Shown here: positions 1 through 8,674 of the stretch, in pieces
Layout: every line of letters begins with the position of its first letter
Position numbering within the stretch: the stretch's first letter is position 1
Source: Xanthomonas cucurbitae
GTDB taxonomy: Bacteria; Pseudomonadota; Gammaproteobacteria; Xanthomonadales; Xanthomonadaceae
DNA: 64,000 bases
NCBI RefSeq assembly: GCF_002939885.1
Contig: NZ_MDED01000016.1
Location: 1 to 64,000, forward strand
Reading direction: 5' to 3'
Program-made: the position numbers and the translations under genes
The notes under the pieces: generated by a model
The model's database searches: none
What the model saw: the letters and a program-made list of their open reading frames with translations, nothing else
Told to the model about the DNA's origin: nothing

Positions 1-755
1 CCCACCTCCGTTGCCTTCAAGTGGGGCCATTGTCCAGCCGACCCGTCGCAAATCCTGCAACTACCGGCTGAGGAATGGGGCTAATCAGGTTCGGCAATGA
101 ATTCCTGCACCTGCACCGGCCACTCGAACAACTGCTGCAGCAAGGCGCGCAGACCCTCTGGCGTGCGCGTGGCTGCGCCCAGGCGACCGGCGTAGTAACG
201 ACGTGCATCGTCCGGCAATGCATCGCGCTCGCGCAGGTGCGGGCTGGCGATGCCGACCAGCGCATCCAGCCAGCCGCGGAACTGGTCGCAGGTTGCGCGC
301 TCGGCCTGCACCGTGGGCTGCGCCTGTGCCCACGCGCGGTAGAACAGGCTGAGCATGCGGTGATGGAACACATCGGCAAACGCGGCAAAGGTGCCGTCCT
401 TGGCTTGCTGCGCACGCTCGATGGCGTATTCGGTCACATGCAAGGGCAATGGCGCATTGGGACCGAACAGGCCCAGAAACAGGCCATACAGCGCAGCGGG
501 CTGGTCGTCTGTTGCTGGCGTATAGCGGTCCAGTGCATGCGGTGCAAAGGCCAGCGACGGCGTGTGGCGCAGGCGCACCGCATCGTCCACGGCGCGGGCG
601 GATTCGCCCAGGCGAGGATGCTGCGGATGGCAGCGTTCGATCGCGCGTAGGGCTGCGAACGGGCTGAAATCCTGTGGCCGGGTCTGCAGCGCTTGTGCCA
701 GCGCCGCAGCCGCCGCGCTCACAGGCGCGGGCGCGTGCCGGGCTGGGCTGGCCAT
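1..755 (-). pseudogene. tssG: TssG (VasB/ImpH) baseplate protein, truncated or frameshifted; runs off window
   Basis: Type VI secretion baseplate wedge subunit that works with TssF and TssE in the cytoplasm. The N-terminal two thirds look normal: a PFAALR segment near residue 30, then GLFLGLFG, PLPLHVTEYA and FHHRMLSLFYRAW, all typical of the family. The reading frame ends at TAG (81-83) after 224 residues, while family members usually have about 320-350. Just past the stop the +1 frame continues as LISPIPQ... and GRLDNGPT, which looks more like TssG than the original frame, so an indel near 85-95 is likely. The start ATG overlaps the tssF end by 37 bases, as in an intact operon. Truncation is directly seen; the frameshift reading is inference. 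Confidence 0.75.
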
Positions 756-2611
756 CGGGCCACCTCGTTGCGTTCGGTGGTGCGCAGGACGGTTTCGGTG
801 AACGAATTCACCGAGACATAGCGCGCAAAGAAGTGCCGCAGCACTGAGGCCAGCAGGAATGCACCGGTACCTTCGAACGCTGCGTCCTCGCAGGTGAGGG
901 TGATTTCCAGGCCGCGGCCGAAGGTGATCGGGCCAGGCACCGGAATGCGCCGCACGATCGGCGTGCCGGTCACCTGCTTGATGCCTTCGATCTGGCGTTG
1001 CGCGGACGCATCGAACGGGTCGCTATACAGCGTCAGGATCTCGCGCAGCGCGGCCGCGCCGTTGGGGCCGTCTTCGAACAACGACAGGTAATTGAGCTGC
1101 AACTGGCTGAGCAAGCGCCATGCGGTCTGCCCATCGGACAACGCCGGACGCGGCTTGGTCGGCCCGGCCACGCAGCGCACGCTGCGCACCGGCACGCCGT
1201 TGTCCATGGTGAAGTCGCTTGCGCCCTTGCCCACCGGCATGTGCAGCGGCAGATCGCGGTTGCTGCACCACAGCTGCAAGCCGAGTTGGCGCAGGCTGCT
1301 GGCCTGCGCCTGGTCATTGGCATCGACCAGGCTGACGAAGACCTCGCTGCCGACATAACTGGAGCGCGCCCCGTCGCGACGTTGCCGCGCAGACAACACC
1401 CGCGGCTCGCGGCGCATGCTGTAGAACGCGCCATGCCGGGCATGCCAACTACGTGCGTCGCCGCCATAGAACGGGGTGAAGCGCTGCTCCGGCTCCTGGC
1501 GGTCGCCGAAGCCTTCCACCTCGCCCAGGTGATGGATCTCGAAATCCATTGGCCGGGTGCGGTCGGCCAGTACGTGGTACTCGTGCTGGCCGGGCTGCAG
1601 ATGGATACGGTCGGCGCGACGCTCGAACAGATTGATCGCCGGCGTGCAGAACAACTTGACGTGTTCGGCACTCACTGCGGCCGCCAGGCTGGGCACGCTG
1701 CGCTCCAACAACACCACCAACTCGAGGCTGCTGCCATGCAGGCGGCGCAGCGGCGCACGCAGGCCGGTGAACTCGGCGAACAGGAAGCGCTCCGGGCAGG
1801 CGAAGTATTCCTGCAATAGGCGGTAGCCACTGAACGAGCGGCCATCTTAGGGAATCAGCGCATCCTCGTCGGCAAAGCCACGCATCTGCAGCGTGTGCGC
1901 GGCCAGTGTGGTTTCCACGCTGGCGCCGCCAGCATCGTTGCCGCGCACGACCACCGCACTGGTGTCGGCATGCAGCTGTTCGTACAGCCGCTTGGGCAGG
2001 CCATCGGCACCGGCCAGGAAGATCGGCAGGCGATCGAGCGCTAGCGCCTGCACCTGTGCGCCCCCCACCAGCTCCAGCCGCAGGCGGATGCCCGCACGCA
2101 CGGTGCGCCCCGCCGGCAGGCCGATGCCGGCGGCGGCGAGCGCGGCCGGCGAATCCAGGTACTTGGCTTCAGCTACCTGCAGCGGCCACAGCGTCACTGC
2201 ATGCGCGGTGCGGAACTCGCAGGCGGTACGTTCGCCGGGGCCGATCAGGCTGCGCAAGGCGCTCTGGCGTGGCACCGTCACCCCGGCGGCCAGGCCGCTG
2301 TCTTTCAGGTCCGGCTGCAGCTGCACCACCGCCATCGACGGCAGCGGCGCCAGGTAATGCGGGTAGACCATGTCCAGCAGGTGCTGAGTGAAGACCGGAT
2401 ACTGCGCGTCCAGCTTGAGCTGCACGCGCGCGGCCAGGAATGCGAAGCCTTCGAGCAGGCGCTCCACGTACGGGTCGGCGCATTCGAACGCATCCAGCCC
2501 CAGCCGCCCGGCGATCTTGGGATACTCGCGCGCAAACTCGGCGCCCATGTCGCGCACATGCTGCAGTTCGCGGCTGTAGTACGGAAGCAGGCGCGGGTCC
2601 ATCTCAGCCAT
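719..2611 (-). pseudogene. tssF: TssF (VasA/ImpG) baseplate protein interrupted by an in-frame stop
   Basis: Core baseplate protein of the type VI secretion wedge. The N-terminal half starts MAEMDPRLLPYYSREL and ends ...DEDALIP, followed by TAA at 1847-1849 (codon 255). The same frame then continues without any shift through DGRSFSGYRLLQEYFA to a normal C-terminus at 719. Without the stop the product would be 630 aa, the usual family size. The family commonly has a tyrosine in this place, so a Tyr codon to TAA change is the simplest explanation. The start chosen (ATG at 2611) overlaps the tssE stop; an in-frame ATG 15 bases upstream is possible. Two separate half proteins are unlikely, since the second half lacks a good start and ribosome binding site. 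Confidence 0.92.
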
Positions 2612-3107
2612 GCCCTTCGACGACATCGAGCCGCCCGGTTTCCAGGTCCAGCGCGGTCTTCAGATACAGATTCAACGGCAGCGGCTGCGCCCACATCTCC
2701 GATTCGATGGTGAACAGCAGCGAGCGCCGGTCCATGCGCGTGGCATCGGCGTGCACGCTCACCCGCAGCGTGTCGGCAATCAGGCGTGGTTCGAACGCCA
2801 GGATCGCCTCGCGGATACGCTGCTGCAGCGCCACCGCATCGATGCCGGTGACCGCCACGCCGGCCAGATCCGGGATACCGTAGTTGAGCACCGAGCGCTG
2901 CACCTGTGGATATGCGCCCAACGGATGGCTGGTCTCCAGGTTCACCGCATTCAACAACCACGCCAGATCGCGGATCACGCATTCACGCAGGCGCGTGGCC
3001 GAAATCACGCGTTGCTCGCGGCTCTCTTCGCGCTGGCCGGGCACGGTGTCGGTGAGCCGGTCCAGCAGCGAGGGCTGCAGGCGTTCGGTGGTGGTGAGCT
3101 CGGCCAT
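2604..3107 (-). CDS. tssE: TssE, gp25-like T6SS baseplate protein
   Basis: Small baseplate protein related to phage T4 gp25, needed to start sheath assembly in the cytoplasm. The 167-aa product has the family pattern: an N-terminal SLLDRLTD, then CVIRDLAWLLNA, a LGAYPQVQRSVLNYGIPDL segment and a C-terminal beta-rich part. It shows no internal stop or gap. It starts 6 bases after the tagJ stop and its own end overlaps the tssF start, so it belongs to the same operon. Its integrity contrasts with the broken genes on both sides. Confidence 0.9.
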   Translation of the reverse strand: MAELTTTERLQPSLLDRLTDTVPGQREESREQRVISATRLRECVIRDLAWLLNAVNLETSHPLGAYPQVQRSVLNYGIPDLAGVAVTGIDAVALQQRIREAILAFEPRLIADTLRVSVHADATRMDRRSLLFTIESEMWAQPLPLNLYLKTALDLETGRLDVVEGHG

Positions 3108-3113
3108 GGTGGC

Positions 3114-3908
3114 TCAGCCCAGGTCGAACTGCAGATGGCGCACGTCCAGCAATGCGACCTCGCGCGATTCGGTGCTCCACATGCGCTGGCCCAGGCCGAT
3201 TTCGCCCTGCGCACCTTGCGTCCATTCCGTACGGCGCGCCAGCTGCAGCTCGCCGGCATCCAGGTGCTCGCTGCCCGGATACCGCACCGGCATGTAGGCA
3301 AACGCCTGCCCGCCGTTGCGCCACAGCACGCTTACCGGCGCCCACACGGTATCGCGCAGGTCCACCGGCGCTTCGAAACGCAGCTGATGGATCTGTTGCA
3401 ACGGTGCCCAGGCATAGCCGCTGTCGAGCATCAGTTCGAGACATGGCCCGAAGCGCGTATCGGCGTCGGACAGCCATGCGAAGCGTTCGCCATCGAGCAC
3501 GCCCGCGCTTGCCGGTGCCAGTTCGAAGGCCTGCAGACGCAACGCGTTCGCCTGCCCGCCATGGCCTTGCGCCGATAGCCGCAGCGCCTGCAGATGCAGC
3601 GCCAGCCACTCGGCCGGTTCGCCGATCACATGCGGCAAGCGGGTACCGGCGAAGACATCCGCGCGGGTCTGCTCACCCTGCAGCACCGTCAGGTAGGTCT
3701 GCACCAACGGCTGCGTGGTGCCATCCAGCTCGCCGCAGGCACGCAACTGGTCGGCCGCGCGCGACCATTGGCCCAGCACGGCCAGCAGCTGGAACAGGAA
3801 CACGCGCTGCGCAGCATCGGCCGGTTGCCGGCGTACCTGCTGCACCAGCTGCTGCAATGCCTACGCCGGCTCGCCACGGGCAAGCAGGCTGTGTGTGGTG
3901 GCATCCAT
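3114..3908 (-). pseudogene. tagJ: TagJ/ImpE T6SS accessory protein with an early in-frame stop
   Basis: TagJ (ImpE, SciE type) binds the sheath subunit TssB and assists sheath dynamics in some T6SS classes. Reading from ATG at 3908 gives MDATTHSLLARGEPA, then TAG at 3861-3863 (codon 16), then ALQQLVQQVRRQP and a full-length family body to 3114. With the stop read through the product would be 264 aa, normal for ImpE. GAG to TAG (Glu to stop) fits the helical context. The only restart close by is a TTG at 3857 without a good ribosome binding site, so reinitiation is doubtful. The gene sits between hcp and tssE in the same orientation. Confidence 0.87.
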
Positions 3909-4019
3909 CACGCGTTGCCTTATCGAAGAGGGTAGCGGTGCCGGCTCGCGGCACCGCAAGAACATGCGCGCAGCAAGGTGTGACTGCGCTGCAAGCGTGC
4001 TCGCTGTGTCCTGCGTCAG

Positions 4020-4526
4020 TTAGGCGCCTTTCGCGACCTGCTGCATGTCGTACACAAACGGCTTGGGAGCGCCGTCAGCGGAGCCATCAGGCTTTTGCGG
4101 CTGGAAGGTGTATTGAAATTTGCCGAAGTGCAGGGTGATGTTCTCGGTCAGCCGATCCTCGCCGCCAGAGCCACCGGTCGATACAGAGGTGACAAGCACG
4201 CCGTTCGATAAATGCAACGTCACATAATCGGTCTGCTCACCGGTGGCGTTGGTGACATAGAGCCATGCTTCCTCCAACCGCGCGCCGGTGCAGGCGGCCT
4301 GCAGCAACGCATTCGAGCTTTTGTCCACGTATTTCGTCAGCGAGATGTCCTGCACATGCGCTTTACCACCGCCGGACGTTCCGCCAGCGCTGTGGAGGTC
4401 GCCGGAATTGCTGGCGCCCCAAGACCAAGCGAGGACAGGAATCTCACCCTTGTGCTTGGCGTGGCCAGAGCTGCCTTCGATGGTGACACCACCACCCTTG
4501 AACTTGAGATGCATATCGAACGCCAT
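4020..4526 (-). CDS. hcp: Hcp, T6SS tube protein
   Basis: Hcp hexamers stack into the inner tube that is expelled by sheath contraction, and also carry some effectors. The 168-aa protein begins MAFDMHLKFKGG and has the compact beta-barrel family pattern, including SLTKYVDKSSNALLQA and the ITLHFGKFQYTF strand near the end. The start at 4526 is preceded by GAGGAG at a 7-base spacing; an ATG-type start 15 bases upstream has no such site. It lies 68 bases after tssC and 111 bases before the broken tagJ. It is intact, so Hcp could still be made even if no working apparatus assembles. Confidence 0.93.
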   Translation of the reverse strand: MAFDMHLKFKGGGVTIEGSSGHAKHKGEIPVLAWSWGASNSGDLHSAGGTSGGGKAHVQDISLTKYVDKSSNALLQAACTGARLEEAWLYVTNATGEQTDYVTLHLSNGVLVTSVSTGGSGGEDRLTENITLHFGKFQYTFQPQKPDGSADGAPKPFVYDMQQVAKGA

Positions 4527-4594
4527 GGAATCACTCCTCAATAAAACGGGCTAAATCGGACGATCCGGACAGAATTGACGGACCGTGTCAGTAA

Positions 4595-6088
4595 TCAGGC
4601 CTTGGCCTGAGATGGCAACCGGGAAACCAACCGTAGCGAGACGGTCAAACCTTCCAGCTGGTAGTGCGGTTTCAGGAAGAATTTGGAGGTGTAGTAGCCC
4701 GGGGCTCCCTCCACTTCCTCCACCAACACTTCGGCCGCAGCCAATGGGTGGCTAGCCTTGTATTCCTCGCTCGAATTGGCTGGATCGCCGTCCACGTAAT
4801 TCAAGATCCATTTGCCTAGCCAACTCTGCATTTGCTCGCGACTACTGAAGCTGCCGATCTTGTCGCGCACGATGCACTTGAGGTAATGCGCAAACCGGCA
4901 GCAGGCGAACATGTATGGCAGACGCGCGCCCAGTGCGGCATTGGCGGTGGCATCGGAGTCATCGTATTCGTCGGGCTTGTTCAAGGACTGCGCGCTGATG
5001 AAGGCGGCCATGTCCGAGTTCTTGCGATGCACCAGCGGCATCAGGCCCATCTTGTCCAGCTCGGCCGAGCGGCGGTCGGTGATGGCCACTTCGGTGGGGC
5101 ACTTCATGTCCACGCCACCGTCGTCGGTGGGGAAGGTGTGCGTGGGCAAGCCTTCCACTGCGCCGCCGGATTCGATGCCGCGGATGCGCGAACACCAGCC
5201 GTACTGCTTGAACGAGCGGTTGATGTTCACCGCCATTGCATAGGCGGCGTTCTGCCAGGTGTATTTGCTGGAATCGGCGCCGGCGGTGTCTTCTTCGAAA
5301 TCGAACTCGTCCACCGGGCTGGTGGCTGCGCCATACGGCAGGCGCGACAGCGTGCGCGGCATCGCCAGGCCGATGTACTTGGAGTCTTCCGATTCGCGCA
5401 ACGAACGCCACGCGGCATAGTCCGGCGTGGAGAAGATCTTGGCCAGATCGCGCGGGTTGGACAGCTCGTTCCAGTTGTCCATGCCCATCAGCTTGGGCGC
5501 GGCGGCGGCAATGAAGGGGGCATGCGCGGCGGCGGCGACCTGCGCAATGCCGTTGAGCAGTTCCACATCCGGCGGGCTGTTGTCGAAGGAGTAATCGCCG
5601 ACCAGGCAGCCATACGGCTCGCCACCGAGCTGGCCGTACTCCTGCTCGTAGACCTTCTTGAAAACCGGACTCTGATCCCAGGCGGTACCCTTGTAGCGCT
5701 TGAGCACCTTGCCCAGTTCCTTCTTGCTGATATTCAGCACGCGGATCTTGAGCTGCTGGTCGGTCTCGGTGTTGTTGACCAGGTAGTGCAGGCCGCGCCA
5801 GGCACCTTCCAGCTGCTGCAGATCGGCGTGATGCAGGATCTGGTTGAGCTGTTCGGTAAGGGTACGGTCGATCTCGGCGATGTAGGCCTTGATGGTCTGC
5901 GAGACGTCTTCGCTGACCACATCGCTGCGCGCGAGCACCTGCTCGGCCAAGGTGCGGACTGCCGATTCCACTTCTTCCTTGGCGCGTTCGCTCTTGGGGC
6001 GGAACTCGCGATTGAGCAGCGCGGCAAAATCGCCTTGCTCGTTTGTTTCGGTGCGGCTGCTGGCCAGTGCGGCTTCGGTGGCGGACAT
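4595..6088 (-). CDS. tssC: TssC, large subunit of the T6SS contractile sheath
   Basis: TssC forms the cytoplasmic contractile sheath together with TssB. The 497-aa length and typical segments support the call: an N-terminal helical region with FAALLNREFRPKS, QLEGAWRGLHYLV near residue 95, GDYSFDN, and the C-terminal SSREQMQSWLGKWILNYVDG. The start at 6088 has AAGGAG upstream at a good distance. It lies 4 bases after the tssB stop, so the two are translationally linked. No stop or frameshift was seen. Confidence 0.95.
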   Translation of the reverse strand: MSATEAALASSRTETNEQGDFAALLNREFRPKSERAKEEVESAVRTLAEQVLARSDVVSEDVSQTIKAYIAEIDRTLTEQLNQILHHADLQQLEGAWRGLHYLVNNTETDQQLKIRVLNISKKELGKVLKRYKGTAWDQSPVFKKVYEQEYGQLGGEPYGCLVGDYSFDNSPPDVELLNGIAQVAAAAHAPFIAAAAPKLMGMDNWNELSNPRDLAKIFSTPDYAAWRSLRESEDSKYIGLAMPRTLSRLPYGAATSPVDEFDFEEDTAGADSSKYTWQNAAYAMAVNINRSFKQYGWCSRIRGIESGGAVEGLPTHTFPTDDGGVDMKCPTEVAITDRRSAELDKMGLMPLVHRKNSDMAAFISAQSLNKPDEYDDSDATANAALGARLPYMFACCRFAHYLKCIVRDKIGSFSSREQMQSWLGKWILNYVDGDPANSSEEYKASHPLAAAEVLVEEVEGAPGYYTSKFFLKPHYQLEGLTVSLRLVSRLPSQAKA

Positions 6089-6092
6089 GGCG

Positions 6093-6602
6093 TTACGCTC
6101 CTTCCGGTTCGGCGGCGGGCTTGGCCGCCGACACCAGCGACTGCAGCAACGCCGGGTCGCGGATGGCATTGGCAATCAGCTGCTCGGCACCGGCCTTGCC
6201 ATCCATGTAGGTATCCAGGTTGGCCAGCTGGGTGCGCGCTTCCAGCAACTTGGCCAATGGCGCGACCTTGCGTGCAATGGCGGCCGGTGAAAAGTCGTCC
6301 ATGCTTTCAAAGGTGATATCCACCGCCAGCTCGCCTTCGCCGGTGAGCGTGTTGGGTACCTTGAACTGCGTACGCGGGCGCATCGACTGCAGCCGGCTGT
6401 CGAAGTTGTCGACATCGATCTCCAGTGCCTTGCGCTCGTCCAGCGAGGGCAGCTCGCCAGCGTTGGCGCCGGACAGGTCCGACAGCACGCCCATCACGAA
6501 CGGAATCTGCACTTTCTTCTGCGCGCCGTAGACTTCCACGTCGTATTCGATCTGCACGCGTGGCGCCCTGTTGCGGGCGATGAACTTCTGACTGCTGGCC
6601 AT
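6093..6602 (-). CDS. tssB: TssB, small subunit of the T6SS contractile sheath
   Basis: Small sheath subunit that pairs with TssC. The 169-aa protein starts MASSQKFIARNRAPRVQIEYDV and contains the family segments IPFVMGVLSDLSG, VDNFDSRL and a C-terminal helical tail. It is the first gene of the minus-strand T6SS block, so the promoter should lie between it and the divergent AraC gene. It is intact. Longer upstream extension of the frame lacks family similarity and was not used. Confidence 0.95.
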   Translation of the reverse strand: MASSQKFIARNRAPRVQIEYDVEVYGAQKKVQIPFVMGVLSDLSGANAGELPSLDERKALEIDVDNFDSRLQSMRPRTQFKVPNTLTGEGELAVDITFESMDDFSPAAIARKVAPLAKLLEARTQLANLDTYMDGKAGAEQLIANAIRDPALLQSLVSAAKPAAEPEGA

Positions 6603-6921
6603 GCCTGATCTCCGATTGAGCTTGCCCGTTGCGCCACCGTGTCTGGGACGGGCGCTACCTTGTGACTGGGGATGTCGCCGGCCGGATTGATTGCCTGCGG
6701 CCTGCGTGCGACGCCGGTGGTGCGGGCCATCCCGCAACTGCCGCGCACCACGCGGACCGAAGCGACAGGCCGTGCGGTGACGCCTTTTCAGCGCTGCGGC
6801 GAGTCTAGGAATGGCCGGGGGCTGTCACCCGACAAATCGTCTCAATCACGCCGATGCGTGACGCATCACCGACTTCGTGAAGAGGACGTGATGGGTTGCC
6901 GCTGCTTTTTTCGGTTGATCC
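6603..6921. other. Divergent spacer between tssB and the AraC-type regulator
   Basis: About 320 bases with no credible gene. It must hold the promoters for the T6SS block and probably for the AraC-type gene. It contains GAAGAGGACGTGATG near 6880-6892, a ribosome-site-like stretch that opens a frame different from the regulator and is therefore not used. No clear sigma-54 or sigma-70 promoter was recognised. Confidence 0.5.
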
Positions 6922-7554
6922 ATGGACAGGCCCCGGGGAGTGGGCCGCAGGCAGCACCGCATGAGCATGGGTTACTACAGCGCCATCGTTTCGCAGGCGT
7001 ACGCGGCTACCGAGACGCCAGCGCCGTTGATGGTCGATCTTCTGGCATACGTGCAGGAACACATCGGCGAGGCGGAGCTTGGCACCGAGTCGCTGCAGCA
7101 GGCGTTCGCGCTGTCGCGCGCGTCGTTGTACCGGCTGTTCCAGTCGCGCGGGGGGGTGGCCAGCTACATCCGCGAGCAGCGGCTGAGCACTGCACATCGC
7201 TATCTGCAGGCCTACCCGGACTGCAGCCTGACCTGGTTGTTGTACGAGATGGGCTTCACCTCGGAGCGGCAGTTCCAGCGCGCCTTCCAGCAACGCTTTG
7301 GGATGCCGCCGATGCAATGGCGCCGCCAGTGCCGCGCCAAACCGCATGCGCCGGCGCCGCGCCGCGGCCATTACATGCCGATGTGGCGCTTCATGCGCGA
7401 GCTGACCCAGGCGACGCCGCCACAGGCAGCCGCCGCCTCGCGCCCTGGCGTGCCATCGGTCTACGGCGCGCCACTGGTGCACGCCGAGGCGCTACGCCGC
7501 CTGGCTCGGCCGGCGCACGACACGCTGGGCCAGCTGGAGTCGATGGACGCCTGA
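6922..7554 (+). CDS. AraC-family DNA-binding regulator, short form
   Basis: Probable transcription regulator. The only recognisable domain is the AraC/XylS double helix-turn-helix: the first helix unit around LQQAFALSRASLYRLFQSRGG and the second around WLLYEMGFTSERQFQRAFQQRFG, followed by the family PMQWRRQ ending. There is no sugar-binding cupin domain; the C-terminal 70 residues are rich in Ala, Pro and Arg and unrecognised. The start may be ATG 6922 or ATG 6961 (MSMGYYSAIV); neither has a strong ribosome site. Its divergent position next to tssB suggests a role in T6SS control, but that is inferred from location only. Confidence 0.8.
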   Translation: MDRPRGVGRRQHRMSMGYYSAIVSQAYAATETPAPLMVDLLAYVQEHIGEAELGTESLQQAFALSRASLYRLFQSRGGVASYIREQRLSTAHRYLQAYPDCSLTWLLYEMGFTSERQFQRAFQQRFGMPPMQWRRQCRAKPHAPAPRRGHYMPMWRFMRELTQATPPQAAAASRPGVPSVYGAPLVHAEALRRLARPAHDTLGQLESMDA

Positions 7555-7605
7555 GCGCCTGCAGCTGGCTGTTTCGCGCAAGCCGGGCAGCACTTGGTCG
7601 GTAGC

Positions 7606-7633
7606 GCGCGTCGCGCCCGGGTGCGCTCCTGCG
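7606..7633. repeat. Dispersed GTAGGAGCGCACCCGGGCGCGA-type repeat, single copy
   Basis: This stretch reads CGCGCCCGGGTGCGCTCCTGC, the reverse orientation of sequences near 37300, 37434 and 47879-47945. It lies in the short spacer between two convergent genes. It is part of a small dispersed repeat family in this window and has no coding role. Confidence 0.7.
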
Positions 7634-7655
7634 GTTGGATGCCTTGGCGGATGTA

Positions 7656-8102
7656 TCAGCGGATCACCAGCACCGGAATCGTGCTGTGGGTGAGCACTTC
7701 CACCGTCTGGCTGCCGAGCAGCATGCGCCGCATGCCGCGACGGCCGTGCGAGGTCATGATGATGAGATCGCTCTTGCAGTGCTCGGCGGTCTGCACGATG
7801 CCCTCGGCGGCGAAGCGATCCAGCACGTGGTGCGAGCGCGCCTTGAGGTTGGCCGCTGCGGCCAGTTCCAGCGCCGGGCGCAGGATCTTCTCCGCCGCCG
7901 CCTCGCGCTCGGTGCGGTATTCCGGGCTGGCTTCGTAGCCCACGCTCCAGCCCATCGCGTCGTACATGCCCATGGCCCAGGGCTCGGAGACGGTCACGAT
8001 GTCCACGCTGGCGCCGGTGGCCTTGGCCAGTTCCAGGCCCTGGAACAATCCCCGATGCGACAGCTCGGATGCATCGATGGCGATGAGAAGACGTTTGTAC
8101 AT
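7656..8102 (-). CDS. Universal stress protein (UspA family)
   Basis: Single-domain UspA-fold protein, probably an ATP-binding cytoplasmic stress protein. It has the N-terminal strand MYKRLLIAIDASELS and the C-terminal nucleotide loop MTSHGRRGMRRMLLGSQT followed by LVIR. The 148-aa length is normal. The start at 8102 is fixed by AGGAGGT 6 bases upstream; the frame is open further upstream but not family-like. It faces the AraC gene convergently. Its particular trigger cannot be told from the sequence. Confidence 0.92.
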   Translation of the reverse strand: MYKRLLIAIDASELSHRGLFQGLELAKATGASVDIVTVSEPWAMGMYDAMGWSVGYEASPEYRTEREAAAEKILRPALELAAAANLKARSHHVLDRFAAEGIVQTAEHCKSDLIIMTSHGRRGMRRMLLGSQTVEVLTHSTIPVLVIR

Positions 8103-8674
8103 GGTGACCTCCTGCAGGGATGGCATTGCTGCCGATGGTTGGGGCTGGACGCACGGTGGCATGTGCGGGTGGCTTACGCATTGATGTGGATCACTGCGTC
8201 GATCGTTGCCGAATGCGCTGGCGCGGCATTACCCGGCAAGCGCAGCAGTGCGGGGAATCGTTCGCTGGCGTGCAGGGCATGCGGCGGCCTGCAGCTGCGT
8301 ATTGGTAGCGCTGTACAGTTCGCCTGACAGCATCTGCTGTTTTTCCGTCTGCATGGCCCCGCGTCCCGGGTGTAATGAAGCCGGTGGGCAGGGTGACATG
8401 GATGCAGCGGCGAATGCATCGCGCGATGCACCAATGGGTATCGCCAGGTTGGCATGTCCGCTAACAGCCAATCGCTGGGGTTTGCTGTCGCGTCGCAACC
8501 ACGTCATCGATGCATAGGGATTTGCGGGCTGCTTGCTTGCCCCGCCAACGCGGGCGACGGATGCGTAGAGCCCCTGGCTGAGTTGATCGAATGCCCCCAT
8601 CCGCCCTTTGGGCACCTTCCCCCGCAGGCGGGGGAAGGAAGTGCGAGGGCACAACACCGCTGGACACGCTCCGG
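8103..8674. other. Long spacer without a recognisable gene
   Basis: About 570 bases between uspA-type and uvrD. Short frames exist on both strands but none has a ribosome site, family-like sequence or consistent codon use. The right end holds a REP-like hairpin (8593-8640) just beyond the uvrD stop. Nothing else is visible. Confidence 0.55.
8593..8640. repeat. REP-like hairpin element (CCCATCCGCCCT...GGGCACC family)
   Basis: Reads CCCATCCGCCCTTTGGGCACC and then CTTCCCCCGC..GGGGGAAG, a core followed by an inverted repeat. The same family occurs at 10939, 16674-17160, 44053-44350 and 51548-51698. Here it lies 35 bases past the uvrD stop and may act as a transcript-end structure. Confidence 0.8.

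Noticed and set aside
3114-3857. A shorter intact tagJ starting at TTG 3857
   Set aside because: No ribosome site, and the upstream 15 codons in the same frame are family-like, so the stop at 3861 is better explained as a lesion.
4832-6316. 494-codon frame antisense to tssC/tssB
   Set aside because: Shadow frame; tssC and tssB are certain on the other strand.
6891-6960. A start at ATG 6891 for the AraC-type gene
   Set aside because: Although GAAGAGGACGTG precedes it, it is in a different frame from the helix-turn-helix domain.
8174-8455. Short frames in the uspA-uvrD spacer
   Set aside because: No ribosome sites, odd composition and no family pattern on either strand.
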